NCBI GenBank assembly: GCA_002449335.1
Contig: DKDL01000059.1
Location: forward strand, 1 to 11,669
Source: Succinatimonas sp. UBA6849
GTDB lineage: Bacteria; Pseudomonadota; Gammaproteobacteria; Enterobacterales; Succinivibrionaceae
Direction of reading: 5' to 3'
Length of the DNA stretch: 11,669 bases
The position numbers and the translations under genes were made by a program. Every line of letters begins with the position of its first letter. Positions within the stretch are counted from its first letter, which is position 1. Shown here one piece after another: positions 1 to 7,383 of the stretch. The notes beneath the pieces were generated by a model that was not told where the DNA came from, searched no databases, and worked only from the letters and a program-made list of their open reading frames with translations.

Positions 1-174
1 AACTAACTGTACAATAACCGCTATGCATTGCAACAAATTGCATATAAACTTTCCGTATTTACCGGTCCCCCAAATAACAATGTCTCTATTCTGATATTTA
101 AGATATCTATTTGCGCATTGCTCAAATAATTGCCTGTTTAGCAATTTGACAGCATCAAATACTTTGTTATTCAT
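1..174 (-). CDS. N-terminal fragment of a Rossmann-type protein of a polysaccharide locus (runs off the left edge)
   Basis: An open frame begins at ATG 174-172 and stays open to the window edge, giving 58 residues (MNNKVFDAVKLLNRQ...). Residues 32-43 read IVIWGTGKYGKF: a short beta strand followed by a G-x-G-x-x-G-like loop, the usual start of a Rossmann nucleotide- or SAM-binding fold. Similar 'WGxGxxG' segments occur in small sugar-modifying, methyltransferase-like or regulatory domains of O-antigen and capsule clusters; that is family knowledge, and the exact family cannot be fixed from 58 residues. Only a weak Shine-Dalgarno (GTGAG) precedes the ATG. The gene has the same orientation as the five-gene operon to its right but is 210 bases downstream of it, so it may have its own promoter. 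The last residues before the edge (ALKWLQ-free, hydrophobic IAVIV) give no further clue. Confidence 0.55.
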   Translation of the reverse strand, partial: MNNKVFDAVKLLNRQLFEQCANRYLKYQNRDIVIWGTGKYGKFICNLLQCIAVIVQLV

Positions 175-384
175 ATTATTCTCACTCAGAATTGATTTTA
201 TTAGTAGCACAATGGAAAATGCAGTTTTCTTATAAACACTTGTTTCGTGCCCATTTCATTCTCAATCTAAAAGAAATTACTTGCAAAAGACATAAGTCCC
301 AAACATAAAAAACATTCACTCTATTTTCTCGCTGAAGATATAGTTATTTCATTACAAGTAACTCAAAGTTGAGCCCATTTTTAC
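175..384. other. intergenic gap between the sugar operon and the left-edge gene
   Basis: This 210-base stretch holds no convincing gene. It is much longer than any gap inside the operon to the right (15 bases or less), so it probably separates two transcripts. Only a short imperfect palindrome (CTCAAAGTTGAG, 362-373) lies just past the aldolase stop codon; it has no T-run and is not a convincing terminator. No clear -35/-10 pair for the left-edge gene could be picked out. Confidence 0.4.
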
Positions 385-2007
385 TTACAAATAGAGCACA
401 GTTTTAGAGGTAACACCAGTTATGCTCATCGTTGATTTAGTTCTGTTAATCAAATCTAAAGCAATCTCTCTTAACTCTTCATTAAACTTATCCCAGTCTT
501 CAACACCATGTACAGTTGGAAGTTTAGGATCAGCATAACTTTCGTTATATTTATCAGAGAAAGCATCAAATCCTGCTATAGCCACATTTTTTACATGTAA
601 CTTATTCAATAGTCTTAGCATACAGATAACTGGATTATCAAAATGCGACCAACCTCTTTTTATTGCTCTTTCATATCTGATGATGTACTCATTTTCTAAA
701 GATTTTGTCTTTACATTAGATAATAGGATCTTTTTAGTTGAGTTAAAGATGTCTTTATATGACTCTTTAGCATAGTCATATCTTACTTTACTCATTAAAA
801 AGACATAGTCATATGAGTATTGCTTTAAGATTGCATTTACACCTATCACAACAGGATTATGTTCCTTTATGTATGCTTTTACCTTGTCTAGCTCATCAAT
901 TGACGATTTACCTGGAGCTACTAAAAGTACTTTCCTATCTTTTAAAAGATTGGTTAATGTTTCTAAAGTTCGTTCATCATCAACTTCATTGTTCTGACTC
1001 TCAACATACTTTTCTTCTAAAAGATCATAGTCATATTTAACTCTGTCTTCAGGATTTAATGATGAGATCACAGAGCGGATCTCTTTAGCATTAGCTCTAT
1101 GCTTCTTTAAAAGATAATCGATGTTATTGACATGAGAGCAGTACATACCTGCAATGTAAGTAGGAATTGAATAACCCCATGTGTATTTTTCCTGGAATGG
1201 AACCATGTACATATCAATGGTATCCATAATTAGATCTAAATCATAATTGCCATAGTATCTTTTATTTAAGAAACTGGTTATTAACTCTGTGGTAGTGTTA
1301 CCTGCTCCTCGTCCCATACCGCATAAGCTTGAATCAACGATAATATCTCTACCCTGCTCTGTCATTTTTCTTACAAATTCAATAGTAAGAGCAAAGGATA
1401 ACTGCTGATTGTTGTGTGAATGGAAACCTATCTTTACTGAAGGATGCAGATTATGGGAAAAGATAGAGAGTATTCTCTCAAGATCTTCAGGAAGCATCGC
1501 ACCGAAGGTATCCACAATAGAGATACATTCAGGTCTTACTTCATTTACTCTTGAGATAAGATCTAGCAATTCATAATCTGTATAACCTAAGGTATTTGCT
1601 GCCTGACAAAAGATCCTGTAGCCTTTTTCTCTGATCTTTGTAGCTACTTCTAAACCTTCTTTGGCTTTTCCTCGGGGGAAAACAACACGTATGGCATCAA
1701 TTGATTTACCGTTGTTTACTGGCAGGTTATCTAAATTGTATCTGTCAAAATCAATCATTGCCACATAGGTAACATTAGGATCTTTATTTTCAATATAAGG
1801 AATTAAATCATCTGGTACATGGAAAAATGAGCTGTCGGCATTCTCATGTGGAGCATCTTTGAGCCAACCACATTCAATGATCTCAACTTTTGCGTTTTGC
1901 AGTCTTTTGATCATGCCTCTGATTGTATCTTTACCAAAGATAGATGCATTGATATATGCTCCGTCACGTAAAGTACAATCTAAAAGCTCAATTTTTTTAT
2001 TGTCCAT
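385..2007 (-). CDS. HMG-CoA-lyase/4-hydroxy-2-oxovalerate-aldolase-like TIM barrel fused to an uncharacterised C-terminal domain
   Basis: The 540-residue protein has two parts. Residues 1 to about 280 are a DRE-TIM (HMGL-like) barrel: the LLDCTLRDGAY opening gives the catalytic Arg14 and metal ligand Asp15, DTFG lies at 166-169, the metal-binding HSHN at 196-199, and CGMGRGAGN at 229-237. This family joins or splits C-C bonds next to a keto acid, typically with pyruvate or acyl-CoA and a divalent metal. The match is closest to pyruvate-type aldolases rather than isopropylmalate synthases, because the C-terminal regulatory domain of the latter is absent. Residues about 355-540 are a second alpha/beta domain with VLLVAPGKS at 360-368 and AIAGFDAFSDKYN at 476-488; its function is unknown to me. 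The start ATG overlaps the end of the upstream transketolase gene by 11 bases, so translation is probably coupled. Last gene of the five-gene operon. The true substrate is not deducible; the family call is firm. Confidence 0.85.
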   Translation of the reverse strand: MDNKKIELLDCTLRDGAYINASIFGKDTIRGMIKRLQNAKVEIIECGWLKDAPHENADSSFFHVPDDLIPYIENKDPNVTYVAMIDFDRYNLDNLPVNNGKSIDAIRVVFPRGKAKEGLEVATKIREKGYRIFCQAANTLGYTDYELLDLISRVNEVRPECISIVDTFGAMLPEDLERILSIFSHNLHPSVKIGFHSHNNQQLSFALTIEFVRKMTEQGRDIIVDSSLCGMGRGAGNTTTELITSFLNKRYYGNYDLDLIMDTIDMYMVPFQEKYTWGYSIPTYIAGMYCSHVNNIDYLLKKHRANAKEIRSVISSLNPEDRVKYDYDLLEEKYVESQNNEVDDERTLETLTNLLKDRKVLLVAPGKSSIDELDKVKAYIKEHNPVVIGVNAILKQYSYDYVFLMSKVRYDYAKESYKDIFNSTKKILLSNVKTKSLENEYIIRYERAIKRGWSHFDNPVICMLRLLNKLHVKNVAIAGFDAFSDKYNESYADPKLPTVHGVEDWDKFNEELREIALDLINRTKSTMSITGVTSKTVLYL

Positions 2008-2971
2008 GATTTATCTCTTGCTCAATTCTTATAGAAATCTTTTCTTTAGTAATGCCTACTGTATCCCAAATATATTTTTGAGAGCCAGCCTTAGTAAAGG
2101 CATTAAAGCCTAAGAATACCTGTCTTGGGGTATTCGCTTTAGTTGCTTTATATTCAGCTACTGCTGAACCTAAACCACCTATGATGTTATGCTCTTCTAC
2201 AGTCACGATTAACTTTGAAGAGCTAAAGATTTCATCTAGTGCAACTGTATCTAATGGTTTTATGGTATGAGCATCATATACAGATGCCTTAATACTTTTA
2301 TCGGCCAATATTAAAGAAGCTTGAAGAGCTTCATTTACCATAAGTCCTGTAGCGATGATGGCAACATCATCGCCTTCTTTTAACTTTACAAATTTACCTA
2401 ACTTATAGTCATAGTCTTCAGTATAAACAGATGGACAGTTAATACCGCCTGATAATCTTAAATACACAGGAGTATCAAGTTTTGTCGCAGTTTCAAAACA
2501 CTTTAAAGCCTCAAGACTGTCAGCAGGCGACAGCACTGTAAGATTTGGCAGAGCTCTCATAAAAGCTAAATCCTCTGTTGCCCAATGAGAAACTCCTGAC
2601 TTTGCAGCCACGACTCCAGCAAAGGTTCCAATTATTTTTACATTAGCATTGGTATTAGAAACATTCTGTCTTATTTGCTCTAAACTTCTTACAGCAATAA
2701 ATGATGAATAGGTTGTAGCAATGGACATATGACCTTCCATAGCATAACCTGCTGCAATAGTCATCATGTTTTGCTCAGCAATACCTGTCTGGATGAATTT
2801 ATCAGGATACTTTCTTATAAATCTGTCTAAACCTGATAATAGTGAAAGATCAGCGGACAACACCTTTACATTAGGATTTTCTTTGACAAGATCTAAAAGT
2901 CCGTAATTAAAGATACTTCCCTTTTGTCCTAGCTTTTCCCAAGCTCTTAAATTTCCTGGAGAGACTTTCAT
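1997..2971 (-). CDS. transketolase C-terminal subunit (pyrimidine-binding and C-terminal domains)
   Basis: The 324-residue protein is the second half of a split transketolase of the DXS/transketolase type. Residues 37-69 carry the conserved ADLSLLSGLDRF...YPDKFIQTGIAEQNM block, with Glu66 as the glutamate that activates the TPP aminopyrimidine. Further family hallmarks are GVSHWATEDLAFMR (126-139) and LPNLTVLSPADSLEAL (141-156), followed by a transketolase C-terminal fold to the end. Together with the adjacent N-terminal subunit it would transfer a two-carbon ketol unit between sugars. AGAGGAG, positioned about 10 bases before the ATG and overlapping the previous gene's stop, is a strong Shine-Dalgarno. 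Split transketolase pairs of this size occur both in central metabolism and as specialised copies in polysaccharide loci; the neighbours here point to the latter. Its substrate is not known. Confidence 0.9.
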   Translation of the reverse strand: MKVSPGNLRAWEKLGQKGSIFNYGLLDLVKENPNVKVLSADLSLLSGLDRFIRKYPDKFIQTGIAEQNMMTIAAGYAMEGHMSIATTYSSFIAVRSLEQIRQNVSNTNANVKIIGTFAGVVAAKSGVSHWATEDLAFMRALPNLTVLSPADSLEALKCFETATKLDTPVYLRLSGGINCPSVYTEDYDYKLGKFVKLKEGDDVAIIATGLMVNEALQASLILADKSIKASVYDAHTIKPLDTVALDEIFSSSKLIVTVEEHNIIGGLGSAVAEYKATKANTPRQVFLGFNAFTKAGSQKYIWDTVGITKEKISIRIEQEINHGQ

Positions 2972-2986
2972 AAAAGAAAAACTCCT

Positions 2987-3844
2987 CTAAGCATTTTCTA
3001 TTTCAGATTTAGCACACTCATACTGTTCTAGAGTTAGAGCATGATGATGCCATTCTCGATGGTTCTCAATAAATGACACCCCTTTACCTTTGATGGTATC
3101 GGCAATAATAATGTAAGGTTGTCCGTTACTATTTTTTCCATTAGATGGCTTTACTTTGTCAAAAGCCTGCAATAATTCATAAGTATCATGCCCATTACAC
3201 TTTATGACGTTCCAATTAAATGCTTTTAACTTTTCAGCTAATGGTTCTAATTTCATAACATCTTCAGTGTCACCGTCATAAGAAAGATGGTTTCTGTCAA
3301 TTATCACCACCAGATTGTCTAATTTGTAGTGAGAGGCAAACATAAACGATTCCCACACAGAGCCTTCATTAAGTTCCCCATCGCCCATTAGCACAAAAAC
3401 CTTTTGAGACAAATTCTCTTCACGCATAGAGAGAGCCATGCCAATACCAACCCCTATTGCCTGACCTAGAGAACCACCAGAGTACTCAAGTCCCACCTCA
3501 AGATTTTTAGGATAACCTGTTAACCTACCACCATCTTTTTGGAATTCTATAAGTTCTTCTTTTTTAATAAAACCAGCTTCATACAGAGCAGGAAAATGAG
3601 CTAAAGTACAATGATTTTTACTAGGTAAGAATCTGTCACGCGCTTTATTCTGAGGATCATTTACGTTGTACTCTAATACAGCTCCATAAAGCACAGCTAA
3701 AATTTCGATACAAGAAAAGCTACCACCTAAATGAGCACCTTTTTCACCGGTTGCTTTTGCCATATCAAGACCGTTTAGGCGCATTCTTTTTGACATAGCT
3801 TTTAAAGAAGAAGCTAACTCTTTAGATACTTTAAAATCTCTCAT
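2987..3844 (-). CDS. transketolase N-terminal subunit (TPP-binding domain)
   Basis: This 285-residue protein is the TPP-diphosphate-binding half of a split transketolase; a one-chain transketolase is over 600 residues. GAHLGGSFSCIEIL (36-49) and SKNH (75-78) match the conserved substrate and cofactor region. GSLGQ is at 124-128, and the TPP motif GDGELNEGSVWE spans 154-165 with the metal-binding Asp155 and the Asn of IIDRN following. KGKGVSFIEN (252-261) and the following W-H complete the pattern. It should pair with the downstream subunit, 15 bases away, to form the active enzyme at the subunit interface. Its ATG overlaps the stop of the upstream reductase gene by one base (TAATG), a classic translational-coupling arrangement that keeps the enzymes in step. 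Family call firm, sugar substrate unknown. Confidence 0.9.
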   Translation of the reverse strand: MRDFKVSKELASSLKAMSKRMRLNGLDMAKATGEKGAHLGGSFSCIEILAVLYGAVLEYNVNDPQNKARDRFLPSKNHCTLAHFPALYEAGFIKKEELIEFQKDGGRLTGYPKNLEVGLEYSGGSLGQAIGVGIGMALSMREENLSQKVFVLMGDGELNEGSVWESFMFASHYKLDNLVVIIDRNHLSYDGDTEDVMKLEPLAEKLKAFNWNVIKCNGHDTYELLQAFDKVKPSNGKNSNGQPYIIIADTIKGKGVSFIENHREWHHHALTLEQYECAKSEIENA

Positions 3845-4590
3845 TAGCGACCTCCATCGACTCTTATAGTCTGTCCTGTAATAAATTTTGCTTTATCAGA
3901 GGCAAGATAAAGACAGATTGATACTACATCATCGACAGTTCCCATTTTTCGTAAAGAGGTTCTGTCGATTACTTTATTAAGCTCAGTTTCATTCTTGTAG
4001 TGTCCCATTGAAGTATCAATAAGACCAGGAGCTACAGCATTAACTCTTACTCCATAAAGGCCTACTTCTTTTGATAAACATTCTGTTGCAAAGATTAGTG
4101 ATGATTTACTTGAGCCATAGGCTAGGTATCCTGGATTTACCTCAATACCACCTACTGATGCCATATTGATGATTGAGCCTGAGCCCTGCTTTATCATCTT
4201 TCGAGCCATAAGTTGCATAATGGTTACAGGCGCAAAGAAGTTTACCTCAAAAACTTTTTTTAACTTATCATAAGAGGTCATTACAAATGGTGCTCCATAA
4301 GCAATGCCAGCATTGTTTATAACTACATCAATTTGAGGAGTTGTTTTTATAATTTCTTTTAAAAGCTTTGTAAGTTTTTCGCTATCAGTAAGATCGATTT
4401 CATGAGTTGACACTGATGCTTCATACTTATCCTGTAAAGACTTTATATAGTTTAAGTACGACTCATCTTTAGCATTACGGACAAGCGCAATTACCGTAGC
4501 ACCTTCTTTTGAAAAAGCCTCTAATAAGGCTTTTCCAATACCTCGATTAGCTCCTGTAAGTAATACTGTCTTTTCTGAAAACTGTCCCAT
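3844..4590 (-). CDS. short-chain dehydrogenase/reductase (classical SDR, FabG-like)
   Basis: At 248 residues this has the standard length of a classical SDR. The cofactor loop TGANRGIG is at 12-19, NNAG at 92-95, and the catalytic set Ser145, Tyr158 and Lys162 (Y-x-x-x-K) is intact, with Asn117 in the expected helix. The C-terminus ends in GQTIRVDGG, typical of FabG-like enzymes. Arg16 and Arg38 near the adenine-ribose pocket could suit NADP(H), but this is not decisive. It would reduce a ketone or oxidise an alcohol. Its place directly after the carboligase (8-base gap) suggests it reduces the keto product of that enzyme, as a reductase follows the carboligase YerE in yersiniose synthesis; that analogy is inference. 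AAGG six bases before the first in-frame ATG supports the start. It could equally be a general sugar dehydrogenase. Confidence 0.9.
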   Translation of the reverse strand: MGQFSEKTVLLTGANRGIGKALLEAFSKEGATVIALVRNAKDESYLNYIKSLQDKYEASVSTHEIDLTDSEKLTKLLKEIIKTTPQIDVVINNAGIAYGAPFVMTSYDKLKKVFEVNFFAPVTIMQLMARKMIKQGSGSIINMASVGGIEVNPGYLAYGSSKSSLIFATECLSKEVGLYGVRVNAVAPGLIDTSMGHYKNETELNKVIDRTSLRKMGTVDDVVSICLYLASDKAKFITGQTIRVDGGR

Positions 4591-4598
4591 AAACTACC

Positions 4599-6398
4599 TT
4601 AAACTGGCTTACCGTAACTTGTGTCCATTGGCTTTACAATCATTTCTTTAAAGAATAAGTCTCTATCTAAATATGGAGACTGATCCTCAATTGGTCTAAA
4701 GCCAAACTTACGCTTTCCGTACATAACAAGACCATTATGTAAGTCAAACTGTTCAGGATCACAAATAACTTCTAAGATACAAGGCTCATTATTTGAGAAC
4801 ATCTCGCTTACTTTGTCTTTAATTTCGCTGTAAGTTGAGATCTTTAAATACTTTATACCAAAAGCTACAGCTAACTTTTCAAATGAAGGTAAGGTAAGAC
4901 CATTTGACTCATCGGTACCTATGGATTTTCCTCTAAAGTGAGCCTTTTGTCCGTGACGTACTCCTGAATAGCCATCATTGTTGATGATGACAATCTTGAT
5001 ATTAAAGTGATTTCTAACCACAGTTTGGAGTTCCTGCAGATTCATCATCACAGAACCATCGCCGTTGTAGGAAACTACAGGACCATCACTAAAAGTTGCT
5101 ACACCACAAGAACCTGGTAGTGCATAGCCCATCTCACCTTGAGATAAAGCTAAAACGAATCTGTCACCTTCTTTTAATTTGGTAGCTGCAGGAGATGCTG
5201 CACCTGTAAGACCAGCATCAGAAATGTAGGTAACATTTTTAGGAGCCATTTCTGATAATAGAGTCATGAAGATCTTCATATCAAGAGGTTTGTCCTCATG
5301 TTGCTCCATTGGATATGCGAAGATCTCTTTCCAATGACGACACTTTTCATACCAGAAATCGTCAGTTATTTTTAGCTCTGTCTCTAACAGAGAGTCTATA
5401 AAATCTTTAGCATCAGCATGGATAAATCTGTCAATATGAATGCCGTTTTTTAAATGCTCGATTCTGTCAACATCAACTACAACTTTTACAGCTTCACGAG
5501 CAAAGTCCTGACGAGCAGAACCTGTAACCTCAATTGATAATCTTGAGCCAATTGCTAACACAAAATCTGAGTTTTGAACAATGAAGTTAGCATAACGGTT
5601 GGCACCTGCCACACCTCCGATTAAACCGAAATTACATTCATCGTCAAAAGGCAGGATGTCAGAGGCCAATCTTGAAAAGACCACAGGACACTTTATCTTG
5701 TGAGCTAATTCTTTTAATTGTGCTTTAGCGCCGGCACTTCTTACACCATTACCAATTAACAGAACTGGTCTTTTAGATTTAGAGAAATTCTCTTTAATAA
5801 ATAAAAGATCACTTTCACTAATTTCAGATTTTGGTTCTGTTGCAATATATCTTTGAAGATGCTCTTCATTGATAATTGTATTTTGGACATTCAATGGCAG
5901 ATCGATCCAAACAGGGCCTTTTCTGCCAGTAGTTGCTAAATGAATGGCTTTATCAAGGTGCCAAGCAATTTCTTCAGGTCTGTCTACTGTTACTGCATAT
6001 TTAGTAATAGGCTTCATGATAGTTTCAATGTCAGCTTCCTGAATACCTACCTGACGCAAAGGCAGTCCTGATGCTTTTACAGTATCACTATAGTTTTGCT
6101 GACCTGAGATGATGATTAAAGGAATACTATCCTGATAAGCATGTAAGATACCTGTCATGGTATTGGTACCTGCACAACCTGTAGTTACAAGGCCAGCACC
6201 TAACTTTTCATTCATGGTTGCATAAGAAAGAGCAGCCATTGCCACAGCCTGCTCGTGATGCATGCTAATACCTTTGATGTTTTCGCTTCTTCTTAAAGCG
6301 TCAGTAAGGTATACACATTGACCGCCAGGCACATAGAATAAATGTTCAATGCCATACTCTGCTAATCTTGACATTACATAGTCTGCTAATCGGATCAT
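4599..6398 (-). CDS. acetolactate-synthase-like thiamine-diphosphate carboligase
   Basis: The protein is 599 residues from ATG 6398. It has the three-domain layout of the acetolactate synthase/pyruvate oxidase family: a pyrimidine-binding domain (1-170) with catalytic Glu49 in HHEQAVAMAA, a central Rossmann-like domain (about 195-340), and a TPP-binding domain (375-550) with GDGSVMMN at 446-453 and NNDGYSG at 473-479. Such enzymes decarboxylate a 2-keto acid, usually pyruvate, and join the resulting two-carbon unit to a second carbonyl. The final 45 residues, rich in Arg, Pro and Asp, go beyond the fold and resemble tails of relatives in surface-polysaccharide clusters. No small regulatory subunit or other branched-chain amino-acid genes lie nearby, and the four downstream genes are sugar-type, so a biosynthetic acetolactate synthase is unlikely. 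First gene of the operon. A TTG two codons upstream is in frame but touches the ribosome binding site. Confidence 0.9.
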   Translation of the reverse strand: MIRLADYVMSRLAEYGIEHLFYVPGGQCVYLTDALRRSENIKGISMHHEQAVAMAALSYATMNEKLGAGLVTTGCAGTNTMTGILHAYQDSIPLIIISGQQNYSDTVKASGLPLRQVGIQEADIETIMKPITKYAVTVDRPEEIAWHLDKAIHLATTGRKGPVWIDLPLNVQNTIINEEHLQRYIATEPKSEISESDLLFIKENFSKSKRPVLLIGNGVRSAGAKAQLKELAHKIKCPVVFSRLASDILPFDDECNFGLIGGVAGANRYANFIVQNSDFVLAIGSRLSIEVTGSARQDFAREAVKVVVDVDRIEHLKNGIHIDRFIHADAKDFIDSLLETELKITDDFWYEKCRHWKEIFAYPMEQHEDKPLDMKIFMTLLSEMAPKNVTYISDAGLTGAASPAATKLKEGDRFVLALSQGEMGYALPGSCGVATFSDGPVVSYNGDGSVMMNLQELQTVVRNHFNIKIVIINNDGYSGVRHGQKAHFRGKSIGTDESNGLTLPSFEKLAVAFGIKYLKISTYSEIKDKVSEMFSNNEPCILEVICDPEQFDLHNGLVMYGKRKFGFRPIEDQSPYLDRDLFFKEMIVKPMDTSYGKPV

Positions 6399-6404
6399 AT
6401 TCAA

Positions 6405-6411
6405 CCTTTCT
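6405..6411 (-). promoter_or_regulatory. ribosome binding site deciding the carboligase start
   Basis: On the minus strand the bases AGAAAGG lie six bases before ATG 6398. The alternative in-frame TTG at 6404 would follow AGG with no spacer, which does not allow normal ribosome placement, so the ATG is preferred. Confidence 0.6.
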
Positions 6412-6447
6412 TAATTTGACAGTCTTTTTTTTAGGAATCGTCCTTTT

Positions 6448-6453
6448 ATTATA
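6448..6453 (-). promoter_or_regulatory. candidate -10 box (TATAAT) of the five-gene operon
   Basis: A perfect TATAAT, preceded by TGAA, sits about 50 bases before the carboligase ATG on the minus strand. It would start transcription near 6441 and leave a leader of about 43 bases. The sequence upstream is a long A/T tract, which could act as an UP-like element, but no good -35 hexamer lies at 17 bases (TATTTT is the best). The local AT content makes a chance match possible. Confidence 0.4.
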
Positions 6454-6495
6454 TTCAAAAAAAATATATAAAAATAAAACAGATAGCTCTATTTT

Positions 6496-6530
6496 AGATC
6501 TTCGGCAATAATTTTATGCTGAGAAGATTT
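6496..6530 (-). terminator. imperfect hairpin upstream of the sugar operon
   Basis: ATCTTC (6498-6503) pairs with GAAGAT (6523-6528), and the stem extends by a G-T and an A-T pair. Inside it GCA (6505-6507) can pair with TGC (6518-6520 region). Read leftward it is followed by TAAAATAG, a poor T-run. It may be a secondary terminator for the unknown gene at 6642 or part of a leader; support is weak. Confidence 0.25.
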
Positions 6531-6535
6531 CTAAG

Positions 6536-6568
6536 AAAGATCTGCCTATTTGTCGTTGACAGATCTTT
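6536..6568. terminator. hairpin with perfect 9-base stem, possible bidirectional terminator
   Basis: AAAGATCTG (6536-6544) and CAGATCTTT (6560-6568) are perfect reverse complements around a 15-base loop. The right arm runs into further T residues, and the left arm begins after AAG, so both strands have short T-rich tails. The stem has only three G-C pairs, so it is weak as an intrinsic terminator. Its position, 74 bases beyond the stop of the 246-residue gene and before the carboligase promoter, fits transcription ending between the two units. Confidence 0.45.
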
Positions 6569-6641
6569 TTACAAACTTATGAATCAATCATCTTAGACTC
6601 AAAATCGTTAATGTTCTTTGCTATTTCAAATTCGATTTTGA

Positions 6642-7382
6642 TTAACTACCGATTGAACTTTGTTTTTCTGGTAGTTTTGTCTTTATATCGTAAAACAAAG
6701 TTATTAGTTCAAATATATCAGTAATACTCTGCCTCATTTTTTCAATACGATCTGAAAAGATCTCATTTCTTTTTTCATCATGAGCACATGATGAAATCTC
6801 GTTGTAATTTTCAAAAAAACTCATTGAATTCTTACAATACTCGATATTTATAGCGCCAATTAATTCATCTATATTACAGTTATAAAAATATCTACTAGTT
6901 TGATTTTCAAGCACGTACTCCGTAAGCAACGTATTGAATTTTCTCTTATTGAATATGAATTTTCTTTTTTTCACTTCTCTTATTAGTTCATCGAGGTTGA
7001 GCATTTTTTTCATTAATCTGTTCCACCTTTTTTGATTGTTCTCATCAAAACTTAGTAACCAATTACAATAAGTGTTATGACATGAAATTCCTAATTTTCG
7101 CTGTTCTTCACTTACCACAAATGCTTTTAAGTAAAAATCAAATCTCACGTGAAGCAAACTTTGCTCTAACTTGATATCAAAGTCAGGAGACTTATCAGGA
7201 TCCATTAAAACTTCTACTCTGTTGTTCCATTCTAGGTTGTTTAATGCTAATTCAAAGTTAGATGAAATATTTAGAAAAAGTCGTCTTTGTGTACTTTCTA
7301 GATGTATTTGATTGTCTAATAAAGGATCTTTTTTGATCAATTTACAATTTTCGAATATTTGATTTTTTAAATTTTTAGTCAT
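6642..7382 (-). CDS. protein of unknown function, 246 residues
   Basis: I do not recognise this protein. It has no signal peptide or membrane segment, so it is presumably cytoplasmic. It is rich in Asn, Lys, Phe and Ile and appears mostly helical, with basic clusters around residues 118-150 (RWNRLMKKML, EVKKRKFIFNKRKF) that could contact nucleic acid or an acidic partner. A cysteine/histidine-bearing segment (CHNTYCNW, 101-108) is too short to call a metal site. The start at ATG 7382 is well supported: GGAG lies seven bases upstream, inside the last codons of the preceding 67-residue gene, whose stop is one base away. The two genes are therefore likely translated from one message. The region is clearly AT-richer than the sugar operon, which suggests separate acquisition. 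It could be part of a small defence or toxin-type module, but nothing in the sequence proves that. Confidence 0.65.
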   Translation of the reverse strand: MTKNLKNQIFENCKLIKKDPLLDNQIHLESTQRRLFLNISSNFELALNNLEWNNRVEVLMDPDKSPDFDIKLEQSLLHVRFDFYLKAFVVSEEQRKLGISCHNTYCNWLLSFDENNQKRWNRLMKKMLNLDELIREVKKRKFIFNKRKFNTLLTEYVLENQTSRYFYNCNIDELIGAINIEYCKNSMSFFENYNEISSCAHDEKRNEIFSDRIEKMRQSITDIFELITLFYDIKTKLPEKQSSIGS

Positions 7383-7383
7383 T

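Noticed and set aside
813..1040. 75-residue rightward open frame
   Set aside because: It lies wholly inside the aldolase gene on the other strand, has no ribosome binding site and no recognisable motif.
1859..2113. 84-residue rightward open frame
   Set aside because: It spans the aldolase/transketolase gene junction on the opposite strand and has no independent support.
1997..3844. 1-deoxy-D-xylulose-5-phosphate synthase or pyruvate dehydrogenase E1 subunits
   Set aside because: The split 285+324 layout and the GDGELNEG and AEQNM contexts fit split transketolases; DXS is a single chain and E1 pairs differ in size and motifs.
4599..6398. Biosynthetic acetolactate synthase (ilvB/ilvG/ilvI) for branched-chain amino acids
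   Set aside because: No small regulatory subunit or ilv genes are adjacent, the C-terminal tail is atypical, and the downstream genes are sugar-type enzymes.
6399..6404. TTG start two codons before the ATG for the carboligase
   Set aside because: TTG would directly abut the AAAGG ribosome binding site with no spacer, while ATG 6398 has a six-base spacer.
7078..7105. Zinc-binding motif in the 246-residue protein (CHNTYC)
   Set aside because: Only one short Cys/His cluster is present and the required second pair of ligands is not evident.
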